From NCBI GenBank assembly GCA_951812305.1, contig CATOSB010000008.1, positions 1 through 64,000 on the forward strand: 64,000 bases of DNA. The letters run 5' to 3'. This DNA is from an uncultured Paracoccaceae bacterium (GTDB lineage Bacteria > Pseudomonadota > Alphaproteobacteria > Rhodobacterales > Rhodobacteraceae). Numbering within the stretch: position 1 is the stretch's first letter; every line of letters starts with the position of its first letter. Positions 41,553 to 51,224 of the stretch are shown here, piece by piece. The notes under the pieces are model-generated. The model was not told where the DNA came from. It saw only the letters and a list, made by a program, of their open reading frames with translations, and searched no databases. A program made the translations under genes and the position numbers.

Positions 41553-43152
41553 GTAACTCCCAAGCACCCTGTCCGATAGGGTTGCGGGGTTTTGTTCCGT
41601 CAGAGCCGTGCGATGATCTGAGGTGGTGACAGGGTCAGGATTTCCAGGATGTTGAACCGGTGTTTTCTGGCCGTCGAGATGACGGACCTGATGTCGGCGA
41701 AGACCCGCGCGCCCTCGAGGGTGCGGAAGGTGCCCGAGATTTTCATGCGCAGCTTCATCATGCGCAGGTCCTGTTCGGCCTGATTGTTTGTGAATGGGAC
41801 CGCGAAGTCGGCGATGAATCGCAAAACGTCATCGCGGTAGTCACGCAGGCGGAGGAGCAGGTTGTGGCCTGGCCGCCTGGCTTTTCGGCCGCGGGTGCCG
41901 GGGCTTTTGGCCAGCGGGGGCCGGCGTTCGTGGAAGGCGAGCCCCTTGGCGAGGATCGCCATGTATCTGGTGACTATACCCTGGCGAACCAGTTCCGGGA
42001 GTTCGGTCTCGCCTTGATCCTGAGCCGCGCATCTGAGCTGATTGGCGCTATGAAGCACTGCGCTCATCTCCGTCGCCCAAGGCTCTTTTTCGATCTCTTC
42101 GATGGCCTTGAGTTCGCGCAAGTGATGCGCCCCGCAGAGGGCGTGGGCGTCCACTCCGCTCATATGGGCGTAGTAGGGTTTCCAGTGATCATGAATGATC
42201 GTCCCGCCGGTCAGGAAGGTTGGAACAGCACCGCGTTTGGCGCTGATGCGGTAATGGGTGAAGGCGGTATCGCAGATCGTGTGCAGCCAGTGCAGCTTGC
42301 CGGCAACACGAAGTCCGGTCTCGTCCAGATGCCGAACGCCGCCTTCGGCAAGCCGGGCGAGAATGTGTTCAACCACGACACCCATCTTATTTGCCGCGCC
42401 GCGCGTCCAGTTGGTCACGCTGGCCGCGCACAAGCTGGTGGCCCCAAACAGGTCGCGCATAAGCTGGCAGACCCGATCCTCGGGTATCAGCTGCTGAACA
42501 TTGCAATAGACCGCCACTGCCCGCATGCGCGTGCCATATTGCACATGCGCGGCCACGCCATCGGGAAAGCCAGCCGTCGTCGTGGCTCGACAATGGTCGC
42601 AACAATAAACCGCCGCCTGATGCTCGGTGACCTCCAGGCGTGGCGCAGGCAAGTCGAACACCTGACGCTTCTCGATCCCTTTCACCATCTCCGCCGTCAG
42701 GGCGCTCTGACAGGCGCTGCAATGCGTCGCCTCATGCCGTTCGACAAAGTCGGGTGTTGACGTCTGGCGCAGGGTGTCGCCCCGGTGGCCAACTTGGCCG
42801 CCACTTTTCTTTCCGGATTTGCCACGCAGGCTGCGCGGGGCTGGCTTCTTCAGGCCATCACTTGAAGGGGGCTTGCTGCTATTGCTGCTGTTCTTGGCCA
42901 ACTGTCGGCGCAGGTCCGTGATCTCTTCCGCCATGCTCGCCAACGCAGCTTCAAGCTCAGCGATCCGACGCAGAGCCGTGGCGAGAAGTTGTTCAAGGGC
43001 GGCAACCTGATCCATCCCACCACTGATTCAGAGAAATCAACCCGGCGCCACAGAATTCAGACAAGAAAGAAAAAAACACGCGCAAAATGGCAAATTCGAC
43101 TCACCATAAAACTGACAATAACACTCAAACGTGGGGGGTGCTTGGGAGTTAC
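41553..43152 (-). mobile_element. IS66-family element D (1,600 bp, no target duplication)
   Basis: Complete with both GTAACTCCCAAGCACCC ends. Flanks CAAGAAAG and TAATAAAT differ. It abuts the leader of fragment C on one side and a truncated lysR on the other, again a rearrangement junction. Confidence 0.92.
41600..43015 (-). CDS. tnpC: IS66-family transposase (copy D)
   Basis: 471 residues, identical in all key blocks to copies A, B and E (zinc-finger Cys pairs, DDE). It carries the R variant after AFHER, as copy B does. Confidence 0.95.
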   Translation of the reverse strand: MDQVAALEQLLATALRRIAELEAALASMAEEITDLRRQLAKNSSNSSKPPSSDGLKKPAPRSLRGKSGKKSGGQVGHRGDTLRQTSTPDFVERHEATHCSACQSALTAEMVKGIEKRQVFDLPAPRLEVTEHQAAVYCCDHCRATTTAGFPDGVAAHVQYGTRMRAVAVYCNVQQLIPEDRVCQLMRDLFGATSLCAASVTNWTRGAANKMGVVVEHILARLAEGGVRHLDETGLRVAGKLHWLHTICDTAFTHYRISAKRGAVPTFLTGGTIIHDHWKPYYAHMSGVDAHALCGAHHLRELKAIEEIEKEPWATEMSAVLHSANQLRCAAQDQGETELPELVRQGIVTRYMAILAKGLAFHERRPPLAKSPGTRGRKARRPGHNLLLRLRDYRDDVLRFIADFAVPFTNNQAEQDLRMMKLRMKISGTFRTLEGARVFADIRSVISTARKHRFNILEILTLSPPQIIARL

Positions 43153-43501
43153 TAATAAATTTAGAAAGCGCCTCGGTGATGAACCGTCCGGCCACAATCG
43201 GCGGCGCACCGATACGCAGCTCTCCTGCTGAGCCCTTGGCCGATTGATCCGCCACCACGCTGGCCTCTTCTTCCGCAAGGCGGATGGCCAGACCGTTGCG
43301 CGCAAGCCTTAGCCCCAGAGTGTTTGGTACCGATCGCCTGCCGTCGCGTTTGAACACCGGCGTTCCCATGCGGGCCTCGAGCGCGCTCATGTTTCGACTC
43401 AGCGCGGGTTGCGTCAACTCCAGCCTGTCAGCCGCAGATTGAAAAGACCCGGCCTCGACGATGACGGACAGCTGTGCCAGATGTTTGGGATCAATTTTCA
43501 T
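43153..43501 (-). pseudogene. LysR-family regulator, truncated by IS66-D
   Basis: The N-terminal 116 codons remain: MKIDPKHLAQLSVIVEAGSF, then the helix-turn-helix SAADRLELTQPALSRNMSALEARMG, a linker, and the start of the effector domain (GELRIGAPPIVAGRFI). The rest is replaced by IS sequence. It diverges from the TAXI-TRAP operon, so it was probably its regulator. The fragment could still bind DNA but cannot sense a ligand. Confidence 0.9.
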
Positions 43502-43512
43502 AGCAATTCTTT

Positions 43513-43530
43513 ATGTATGCAGACATACGT
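43513..43530. promoter_or_regulatory. Dyad between lysR and the TRAP operon
   Basis: GTATG-CAGA-CATAC (43515-43528) lies in the divergent intergenic region 12-25 bp above the lysR start, a usual position for a LysR autoregulatory site. The T-N11-A form is only approximate. Confidence 0.45.
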
Positions 43531-43589
43531 TTGATTATTCCAAATGAGATGTCTCTGCTAGAGTGCATCAAAATCTAAGGGAGGATTCT

Positions 43590-44594
43590 GTGCTTAAACT
43601 CAAATCAATCATCGCTGCAGCCTGCGTCGCTGCGGCCGCGCTGCTGCCCACAACGGGCGCCGCGCAAATCTACAAGGGCGAAACAGCAGGCGCTGGTGGT
43701 CCTGTGCATGCGATGTTCGTCGCTTTTGTCACTCAGGCCGGAAAGGCCGGTGTCGACATCCAGGTGAACGCGGGCCAAACCCTGACCAAATCGATGCTAA
43801 AAGGCGCGAAGAGCGAGATTGATTTCTTTTCCTCTGTCCCGTCGCTGGTGCCGCTGATGGCGGGCCAAAAGCGGATGTACCAGAACGTTGAAGGCGCTGG
43901 TGAATTGGCCAAAAACCTCCGCTCGATCGTCGGCTTCAAGGCCGGGGCCTATCACCCGGTTACGTTGTCGGGATCCGGTATCGAGACTTGGGAGGACATA
44001 AAGGGCAAGACCGTCTTTACCGGCCCGCCCGCTGGATCGGCCTCTGCCACGTCAGAGGCGCTGATCAAGATCATCACCGGTTACGAGGCGGGCACGGATT
44101 ATGAGGCTGTGCGCCTCAGCTGGGGTGAAGGCTATGCGGCGCTGGCCGATGGCAAGATCGACATGATGGTGCGCCCTGCCGAGGTTGGGTCCGCTAACAT
44201 TGAACGCTTTGGACTGAATAGTGAATTCCGTATCCTGTCGATCCCTGAAGAAGTCGTCGGTTCTGACGCAATGCAGGCGCTATTTGGGCGCCCGGGTCGT
44301 GGCATGCTGATGTTTGACGGTGACCTCTATAAGGGTCAGTTGACCGGCGGCGAGATAACGGCGCTTGGCTTCACTCAGTTCGTTGGCACCCATGCAGGAG
44401 TTGATGAAGAGGTGGTCTATCAGGCCACCAAAGCGTTCTGGGAGGGGCTGGATGAAGTCCACGCGACGGCCTTTTTCCTAAAATCGGTCACGCCAGAAAC
44501 CGCATTCACCGCCGTTAATGTGCCGCTACACCCCGGTGCGGCGCGGTATTACGAAGAAGCGGGTATTGCCATACCTGACCAACTGCGCCCGTAA
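43590..44594 (+). CDS. TAXI-family TRAP transporter solute-binding protein
   Basis: 334 residues from GTG 43590 (GGGAGG upstream; the upstream ATG at 43563 has no site). The signal peptide is LKLKSIIAAACVAAAALLPTTGAAQ. The mature part has ETAGAGGPVHAMFVAFV, KGKTVFTGPPAGSASATSE and YEEAGIAIP, the TAXI pattern. TAXI proteins bind organic acids or amino-acid-like anions in the periplasm and deliver them to a fused TRAP permease, here the next gene. It heads a three-gene operon with a sulfatase. Confidence 0.9.
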   Translation: MLKLKSIIAAACVAAAALLPTTGAAQIYKGETAGAGGPVHAMFVAFVTQAGKAGVDIQVNAGQTLTKSMLKGAKSEIDFFSSVPSLVPLMAGQKRMYQNVEGAGELAKNLRSIVGFKAGAYHPVTLSGSGIETWEDIKGKTVFTGPPAGSASATSEALIKIITGYEAGTDYEAVRLSWGEGYAALADGKIDMMVRPAEVGSANIERFGLNSEFRILSIPEEVVGSDAMQALFGRPGRGMLMFDGDLYKGQLTGGEITALGFTQFVGTHAGVDEEVVYQATKAFWEGLDEVHATAFFLKSVTPETAFTAVNVPLHPGAARYYEEAGIAIPDQLRP

Positions 44595-44661
44595 CGCGTT
44601 TCATGACTGGCCGGGTGCAATCGCGCGCCCGGCCACTACTACCAACTTCTAAGGTACCTTC

Positions 44662-46581
44662 ATGACCGCACCGGGAGACACGCCCAGCGGCGCAAGCCGC
44701 TTGTTCACCCTGCTCACCGCTTTGGCAGCGGCGGCGCTTGGCGCAATTGCGCTTTACAGCTCGGGCATCGATCTGATCGATCCGAAACTGCACCGCGCGG
44801 GCGGGTTTGCCTTGGCCCTGATCGTGGCGGTCGGGGTAGCGCGTCGAAAACGAGAGGCGGATGGCGCTCCAACAAGCACAGCGGCAATTGTGCATCTGGC
44901 GCTCGATATTGCGATGATTGTCGTAGGGCTATGGGCGATCTGGTCGTTCCATTACGTGCAAACGCAGATGGAAGTCGCGCTTTACGATGTGTCCAACCGC
45001 GACGCCTGGCCCGCGCTGGCCGGTCTTGTGATCTTTCTGGAACTGTGCCGAAGGCTCTGGGGTTGGGGCCTTTTTGGCGTCGGCGCTTTTGGGGTCATCT
45101 ACCTGCTTTGGGGGCAGGATTTGCCGGGACTTCTGGCCCATACCGGGTTTTCGCTGAAAGAGGTCGCCGAGGCTCTGTGGTATAACACCAACAAAGGTGT
45201 GTTCGGATCGATCACCAATATCGTTCTGTCCACTGTCTTCATCTTCATTATTTTCGGCGTTCTGTTAGAGGGCACCGGCGCGGGCGATACACTGCTGAAG
45301 TTCGCCTTCCTCATCACAAGGCGCACGCGAGGCGGCCCGGCCCATGCGGCGATCTTGGCATCATCCATGTTCGGCACGATGTCTGGATCCACCGTCGCCA
45401 ATATCGTCGGTACCGGTACATTCACCATTCCGATGATCAAGAAGCGCGGGTTTTCCCCGACCTTCGCAGGGGGGATCGAGGCAACGGCCTCATCCGGCGG
45501 CCAGATCATGCCCCCGATCATGGGGGCCGCCGCGCTGGTCATGGCGGATTTAACCGGCGCGGGCTACCTTAACATCATCGTCGCCGCTTTGTTCCCGGCC
45601 CTGTTCTACTATTTCAGCTTGTTTTCTGCGGTCACTGTCGAGGCACGCCGCCAAGGCATCGACGTCCAGCCTATGAGCATCGACGACAAAATCAGCCGAA
45701 TCGACCTGATCAATTCGGTCCTGTTTGTCGGCCCGATCCTGACGGTCATCGGATCGCTCGTTGCAGGCGTATCGACCTCTGCCGCCGGGTTCAACGCGGT
45801 CGTGGTGCTATTGGTGCTGTCGGTCGTCAATCCAGAGGTGCGCCGCGACCCGATGCGCATCTGGCGAAGCTTTCTGAAAGGCGCGCAATCGGGCGCGTCG
45901 CTGCTGATCGCCATCGCCGCGATTGGCATCCTGGTCGGGTCGCTCGACAGCACGGGGCTTGGCCTAAAGCTGGCCAGCGTGATTGCCGAGGTGCGCGGCG
46001 AGAGCCTGTTCTCTGCCTTGCTCGTTGCGATGGTCGGCGCACTAATCCTCGGCATGGGCATGCCCACACTGCCCGCCTATCTAATCATCATCCTTGTGAT
46101 GGGCCCTGCGATCCAGGCGCTTGGCGTCTCTATGCTGACCGCGCATATGTTCGTCTTCTACTACGGCGTCGCCTCTTCCCTAACACCGCCTGTTGCCATC
46201 GCGGCCTACGCAGCGGCACCGATTGCCGGGGCGAACCCATTGATGACCGCGCTGATGGCCTTCCGCCTTGGCATGGCCAAGTTCATCATACCGTTCATTT
46301 TCGCCTTTTACCCAACGCTTCTGATCATCGAGGAATTCAGCCTACTGCCCTTCCTTTGGATCACCGCGCGGACCTGTTTCTGCATCTGGCTGTTCTCATC
46401 CGCCTTGTCCGGCTATGACCGCCGCAAACTGACATGGGCAGAGATCGGCCTGCGCTTTGCAGTAGCCTTCGCGACGCTCGCGCTTAGTCCGGCCATCCAT
46501 CTGCCCGCCGTCGCAATTGGGCTCGCCCTGATCCTCTTTGACATACGCAGCGCATCAACCCGCAAGGACCACGCGACATGA
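44662..46581 (+). CDS. TRAP transporter fused permease (DctQM type)
   Basis: 639 residues with many membrane segments. The first four helices (about 15-160) are the small DctQ-like part; the rest is the DctM transporter with signature stretches SMFGTMSGSTVANIVGTGTF, ATASSGGQIMPPIMGAAALV and GMGMPTLPAYLIIILVMGPA. Sodium-driven uptake with the TAXI protein before it is expected. The stop overlaps the sulfatase start as ATGA, so the three proteins are made together. Intact. Confidence 0.93.
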   Translation: MTAPGDTPSGASRLFTLLTALAAAALGAIALYSSGIDLIDPKLHRAGGFALALIVAVGVARRKREADGAPTSTAAIVHLALDIAMIVVGLWAIWSFHYVQTQMEVALYDVSNRDAWPALAGLVIFLELCRRLWGWGLFGVGAFGVIYLLWGQDLPGLLAHTGFSLKEVAEALWYNTNKGVFGSITNIVLSTVFIFIIFGVLLEGTGAGDTLLKFAFLITRRTRGGPAHAAILASSMFGTMSGSTVANIVGTGTFTIPMIKKRGFSPTFAGGIEATASSGGQIMPPIMGAAALVMADLTGAGYLNIIVAALFPALFYYFSLFSAVTVEARRQGIDVQPMSIDDKISRIDLINSVLFVGPILTVIGSLVAGVSTSAAGFNAVVVLLVLSVVNPEVRRDPMRIWRSFLKGAQSGASLLIAIAAIGILVGSLDSTGLGLKLASVIAEVRGESLFSALLVAMVGALILGMGMPTLPAYLIIILVMGPAIQALGVSMLTAHMFVFYYGVASSLTPPVAIAAYAAAPIAGANPLMTALMAFRLGMAKFIIPFIFAFYPTLLIIEEFSLLPFLWITARTCFCIWLFSSALSGYDRRKLTWAEIGLRFAVAFATLALSPAIHLPAVAIGLALILFDIRSASTRKDHAT

Positions 46582-48149
46582 CCAAGCGCCCGAACTTCCT
46601 GTTTATCATCACCGACCAGCACCGCGCGGATCACTTGGGCTGCTATGGAAACCGTGTTGTTCGGACCCCTAATATCGACGGCATCGCCGCAAAGGGGACG
46701 GCTTGGGACAAGTTCTATGTCGCCAATCCGATCTGCATGCCCAATCGCGCCTCGATCATGACCGGGCGGATGCCGTCGCTTCATGGCGCGCGCCACAACG
46801 GCGTGCCTTTGTCCAAAGATCACACGACCTTTGTCGAGCTGCTGCGCGACGCAGGTTACAAGACCGGCCTGATCGGCAAATCGCATCTGCAAAGCTTCAC
46901 CGGGCTACCGGCGACCAATAAATATGAGCCGCAAAACGAGCTCAGAACACCCAGCCTTGGCCTGCGTGATGCGGTCAAAAATAACCGCCACGGCCCAGAA
47001 TATGACCTAGAGGTTAAAACGCGATGGGATACACCGCTGGCCGACCGGATGGGCGAACATTTTTATGGCTTTGACCATGTCGAAGTGGCCGCCGATCACG
47101 CGGATAAGGCCTGTGGTGATTACCTTTTGTGGGCGCGCGAGCAGCGCGCTGATTTCGATAACCTGGTGGGTCCGGAAAACGCGCTGCCGGACAACCGTAT
47201 CAATGCCCCGCAAGCCTGGCGTACAGCTGTGCCAGAGGAATTATACTCCACGACATGGATTGCCGACCGGACCGAGGCTTGGCTGACCGAACAGGCCGAC
47301 AGCGATCAGCCGTTTTTCCTGCAAATGTCCTTCCCCGACCCGCATCATCCCTTCACGCCACCGGGCAAATACTGGGACATGTACGACCCCGCCGAAATGG
47401 AATTGCCGCCTTCTTTTGGCGAAGGGGATCTGCCGCCGATCAAGGCAATGAAGGAAGCCATGGAAAATGGCAGCGATCCGCGGGACAACCAAAACCCCTT
47501 TGCCGTGACAGAGGATGAGGCCCGCGCGATAATCGCGCTGACCTATGGCCAGATCACAATGATTGATGACGCAATTGGCCGCGTGTTGGGACGTTTGGGG
47601 GCCCTCGGTCTCGCCGAAGACACAGTCGTGATCTTTACCTCAGACCATGGTGACTATATGGGCGACCATGGGTTAATGCTGAAGCTTCTGCTGCATTATC
47701 AAGGCATTATCCGCGTGCCATTCATCTGGCATGACCCAGCCACGCCTGGTTTAGGCCAACGCGAGGCGGGGCTTGGGTCGTCCATCGATATCTCTACCAC
47801 CATCCTCGCGCGGGCTGGCATCCAGCCAAACAACGGCATTCAGGGGCGCGACTTGTTCAGCACTTCTCCGCCCGAGGCTGTGATCATCGAGGAAGACAGC
47901 CAACGCACTATGATCGGTTTCGACCGACCACAAAGGGTGCGTACGATTGTGACCAACACCCATCGCATGTCCTTGCGCCAAGGCGGAAACTGGGGCGAGC
48001 TATTTGACTTGGCGCAAGATCCCGATGAGATGTCCAACCTGTTTGACGATCCAGCCAGCGCTGATGCACGATCCTCTCTCAACGAGATCATGCTGCGCCG
48101 AATGATCGAACTCCAAGACCGATCACCCTTGCCAGCCTACAGAGCGTGA
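46578..48149 (+). CDS. Sulfatase (Cys-type, FGly-dependent)
   Basis: 523 residues. Metal site FIITDQHRADHLGCYGN, the formylglycine motif C-M-P-N-R (NPICMPNRASIMTGRMP), KSHLQS, FPDPHHPFTPP and the second metal block FTSDHGDYMGDHG are all present, so it should be active after Cys-to-formylglycine conversion. No signal peptide, so it acts in the cytoplasm on the imported substrate. Coupling to the TRAP permease suggests it desulfates, or hydrolyses a related ester of, that ligand. Exact substrate unknown. Confidence 0.92.
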   Translation: MTKRPNFLFIITDQHRADHLGCYGNRVVRTPNIDGIAAKGTAWDKFYVANPICMPNRASIMTGRMPSLHGARHNGVPLSKDHTTFVELLRDAGYKTGLIGKSHLQSFTGLPATNKYEPQNELRTPSLGLRDAVKNNRHGPEYDLEVKTRWDTPLADRMGEHFYGFDHVEVAADHADKACGDYLLWAREQRADFDNLVGPENALPDNRINAPQAWRTAVPEELYSTTWIADRTEAWLTEQADSDQPFFLQMSFPDPHHPFTPPGKYWDMYDPAEMELPPSFGEGDLPPIKAMKEAMENGSDPRDNQNPFAVTEDEARAIIALTYGQITMIDDAIGRVLGRLGALGLAEDTVVIFTSDHGDYMGDHGLMLKLLLHYQGIIRVPFIWHDPATPGLGQREAGLGSSIDISTTILARAGIQPNNGIQGRDLFSTSPPEAVIIEEDSQRTMIGFDRPQRVRTIVTNTHRMSLRQGGNWGELFDLAQDPDEMSNLFDDPASADARSSLNEIMLRRMIELQDRSPLPAYRA

Positions 48150-48510
48150 CCAAGCAAGTGTCCCTCTTTCGAAAATAGAATCGTCATTTCAACGATTGCG
48201 GACATTCCGATATGTCTTAGGATCTGACACTTGCGGGCTCTCAGCCAGATTTCGCGGCGCGGTGGCTCAATGCTGACTGTCGAAACGTTAATGTCGGCGC
48301 GTGAGCAATAACACATAAATCTCAGCAAAGTAGCCCGCCACGCCAACGGCGGGTTCGGGACCGCCTTCATCATCAACCATGCTGCACCGGCATTAGGCGG
48401 ACCTGAGCCCATCGCGGCAAATGCTGCAAAGTTCACGGATGTCGGCATTTTATCAGTCGATGGATATGGCCGCCTGCTGATCTTGCGCCTGGGGTCCAAA
48501 AAATTTGCCG
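48150..48510. other. Convergent intergenic region
   Basis: 361 bp between two convergent sulfatase genes. No clear terminator seen. A plus-strand stretch around 48330-48480 reads VARHANGGFGTAFIINHAA and looks like degraded coding sequence, but I cannot assign it. Confidence 0.35.
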
Positions 48511-49983
48511 CTACCAGATGCGTTTTTGTGGCGCTGATGCGTCCTCCACGTGGACAAATACGTCCAGAAGCAGTGCCTTCATCTTGGCGCGTTGAGCAAA
48601 ATGCTCTGGATCATGGAAAAGATTTTGCAATTCGCCCGGATCGCGTGCCAGGTCATATAACTCCCCGTCACGGGTGCTCCCGCAAGCAGGTTCCCCATGC
48701 CAAATAATCAGCTTCCAATCTCCCTGGCGCAGCATGGTCGTCATGATCTGAGGATCGCATGCAAATCCGGAGTCACGGTATTCGCAGATGGCCCAGCTTC
48801 GCCACGCAACGTTGTCTCCAGATGCGAGAGGCAGGAGTGACCTGCCTTGCACACCATTGCCGGTGGCACATCCTGCGGCCTGCAATAAAGTTGCGGGCAG
48901 ATCGATCCATTGAACAAGCTCTGCGACCTCGGTTTCGGGCTGAAACCGGTCAGGCCAACGCATGATCAACGGTACCCGCGCCAGATCATCGTAAAGCTGC
49001 GGGCCTTTCAGAAGTTGCTGGTGATTGCCCAGCATTTCACCATGGTCCGAGGTGAACACCACCAGCGTATTCTTCGCCTGCCCCGAGGCGTCAAGCGCCG
49101 CCAAAATGCGCCCAATCTCGTAGTCGATCAGCGCATTCATCGCCCAATATTGCGCGCGGATCTCTTTGATCTCTTCCGAGGTGTAGTCCTGAAACCCTGG
49201 CGCGGTGCCGCCATAGCTCTTTGCGGAATAGGCATGATGGGCGGCGGGCTTCTCGTCCAACTCACCGACCTTAGTGTTCGGTTCAGGGATTGCATCCGCA
49301 TCGATCATGTCCCGGAATTCCTGCGGCGCGCCAAAGGAATGATGCGGGTCAAAGAAGTTCGCCATTAAAAAGAACGGCTCTGTCCGATCCGTTTCGATGA
49401 AATCGATTGCCCGTTCTGCCACCCAATGGGAATAATGCGCCTCTTTGGGGACATGGTCGATGGGCGTGCCGGTGCGGGACTGATTGCTATATTCGGTGTT
49501 CTCATTGGCGCCTGTGTCGGGAAAGATGCCTTGATAGATGTCCGGATGCATCTTGCGCAGCCAGCGGTGATAGTCATTTTCCAGCGCCCGGTGGTTCGGC
49601 CCATGCGCCCATTCGAAAACGCGATACCCGTCATCCCGGCGCGGCTCTGTGCGCCAGGTGTCACAAGGCGCCAGATGCTGTTTGCCGATCATCCCGCAGT
49701 CATAACCCGCATCGGCGAGCGTCCGCGTGAACATGTGCTGGTCAGCGGGCAGAGGCACGCCGTTTGCATAAAGCCCATGGTTGGAAGGGTATTTTCCTGT
49801 GAAGAGTGAGGCGCGAGACGGGCTGCACACTGGGTTCTGAACATAGCAGTTTCGAAAGAGCGCGCCCTCTGCAGCGAATTGGTCGAGGTTCGGCGTCACG
49901 GCCCAATCTGCGCCTGTACACCCCATGCTATCGCCGCGCTGCTGGTCCGTGCAGATGAACAGGACATTGGGGCGCTGCGACAT
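48511..49983 (-). CDS. Sulfatase (Cys-type)
   Basis: 490 residues. VLFICTDQQRGDSMGC, the formylglycine motif C-S-P-S-R in NPVCSPSRASLFTG, GKQHLAPC, ANFFDPHHSF and FTSDHGEMLGNHQQL are intact. No signal peptide. It is the last gene of the minus-strand ABC operon; its ATG overlaps the preceding stop (TGATG). It probably processes the substrate imported by the ABC transporter. Substrate specificity cannot be read from sequence. Confidence 0.92.
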   Translation of the reverse strand: MSQRPNVLFICTDQQRGDSMGCTGADWAVTPNLDQFAAEGALFRNCYVQNPVCSPSRASLFTGKYPSNHGLYANGVPLPADQHMFTRTLADAGYDCGMIGKQHLAPCDTWRTEPRRDDGYRVFEWAHGPNHRALENDYHRWLRKMHPDIYQGIFPDTGANENTEYSNQSRTGTPIDHVPKEAHYSHWVAERAIDFIETDRTEPFFLMANFFDPHHSFGAPQEFRDMIDADAIPEPNTKVGELDEKPAAHHAYSAKSYGGTAPGFQDYTSEEIKEIRAQYWAMNALIDYEIGRILAALDASGQAKNTLVVFTSDHGEMLGNHQQLLKGPQLYDDLARVPLIMRWPDRFQPETEVAELVQWIDLPATLLQAAGCATGNGVQGRSLLPLASGDNVAWRSWAICEYRDSGFACDPQIMTTMLRQGDWKLIIWHGEPACGSTRDGELYDLARDPGELQNLFHDPEHFAQRAKMKALLLDVFVHVEDASAPQKRIW

Positions 49984-51215
49984 CAGAAGCTCGCGATCCT
50001 GGGTTCGGTGCGATCCTCCAGCGCGACGCGCGCGTCAATCATCTGGTCGATCATGTCTTCCAGTTCGCCCTGATGCTTAGGGCTTGCCGACAGATCGCGT
50101 GCCTCGTCTGGGTCATTCGTCAGATCATAAAGATGATAAACGGGCGCCAAGGCCGCATCGGGGTTGCCGTGTAACATCACCAACTTCCACCGGTCTGTCA
50201 CAAGGGCGGTCTGCGGATCGCGGCCGGGATTGCGGGTGCGCACCAGCGCCCAACCGCGTGGACTGTCGTTCATAAAGGACCGTCCTTGGATACGCTGCGG
50301 CGACTTGATACCCGCGATCTCATACAGCGTTGGGGCGATGTCCATCGTGGAGACGAGCCTCTCGTCCTGTCGCGCCATACCATTACCCGCGCGGATCATC
50401 AGCGGCACTTTGATCGCGGGCTCTGCCAGTTGGGGCGCCGCCGGATCGGACATCGCGCCACGCGCAGAGGTCACAACAAGTATCGTGTCCTCGGGCAACG
50501 TGCCCAGCATCTTCCCAAGTGCGGCATCGGCCTGTATGAGCGCGCGTTCATTTATGGCGTCTGCGACATTGATGGGCTCGGCGCCCATATCGACACCGAC
50601 AACCAAGCTCGCAATGCTGAAGAACGGTTGTTTCGCGGGCTGAGAAAATTGCTGGCAAATACGCTCACCCACCCAAGCATTGAAGCTCAACTCATCTGGG
50701 AGTTCTGCGATCGCTGCGCGCTGTCCCGCGGGAATGTCGGTGTCATCTGGGTTGGGCTGGGCGGGAAAGATGGCGGAATATGTCTCAGACGCCTCTTCTT
50801 GAAGCCAGATCAAATAGGCATTCTGACGCGATCGGTGCAGCGGACCTTGCGCCCAGTCGAATTGGTGAAACTCTCCTGGAATCGCATGCTCTGTGGTCCA
50901 GTTGGACACACCTGCCAGTTGCCTGCGACCCACCAGGCTGGTGCGATAGCCGTGCCCGGCAAAATGCGCGGGCAGTGTGGTTTCGCGCTCAGGCAAGGCC
51001 ACACCATCGGTCCATAGCCCATGCGCCGCTATATCCAGCCCGGTGAACAGACTGGCGCGCGCCGGGCTGCTCTCCGGCGACGTTGCATAGGCGTTGGCAA
51101 AAAAGACGCTCGCTTCGCGCAAATTGCGCAAGGCCGGCAGGCTGTCCTGATACGCCGCCAAGGTCTTTGCGCTCAGGCTGTCAAATGCGACAAGCAGGAT
51201 GTTGGGGCGGGTCAC
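49983..51215 (-). CDS. Sulfatase-like protein with lost active-site residues
   Basis: 410 residues clearly homologous to its neighbours (NILLVAFDSLSAKTL, ARASLFTGLDIAAHGLWTDG), but the key positions are changed: the formylglycine Cys is Ser (ESSPAR), the second metal block TSDHG is TSARG, K-x-H is RRQL and the PHH block is missing. A Ser-type FGly site would be possible, but loss of the metal Asp and His argues for a non-catalytic homologue. It is kept open and coupled on both sides (9 bp after the ATPase gene, overlapping the next sulfatase), so a structural or regulatory role, such as heterodimer partner, is plausible. Confidence 0.85.
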   Translation of the reverse strand: MTRPNILLVAFDSLSAKTLAAYQDSLPALRNLREASVFFANAYATSPESSPARASLFTGLDIAAHGLWTDGVALPERETTLPAHFAGHGYRTSLVGRRQLAGVSNWTTEHAIPGEFHQFDWAQGPLHRSRQNAYLIWLQEEASETYSAIFPAQPNPDDTDIPAGQRAAIAELPDELSFNAWVGERICQQFSQPAKQPFFSIASLVVGVDMGAEPINVADAINERALIQADAALGKMLGTLPEDTILVVTSARGAMSDPAAPQLAEPAIKVPLMIRAGNGMARQDERLVSTMDIAPTLYEIAGIKSPQRIQGRSFMNDSPRGWALVRTRNPGRDPQTALVTDRWKLVMLHGNPDAALAPVYHLYDLTNDPDEARDLSASPKHQGELEDMIDQMIDARVALEDRTEPRIASF

Positions 51216-51224
51216 CGTCTTACG

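Noticed and set aside
38199..43152. Simple inversion between the oppositely oriented IS66-B and IS66-D
   Set aside because: An inversion would make the flanking octamers match across the pair after reverse complementing. They do not.
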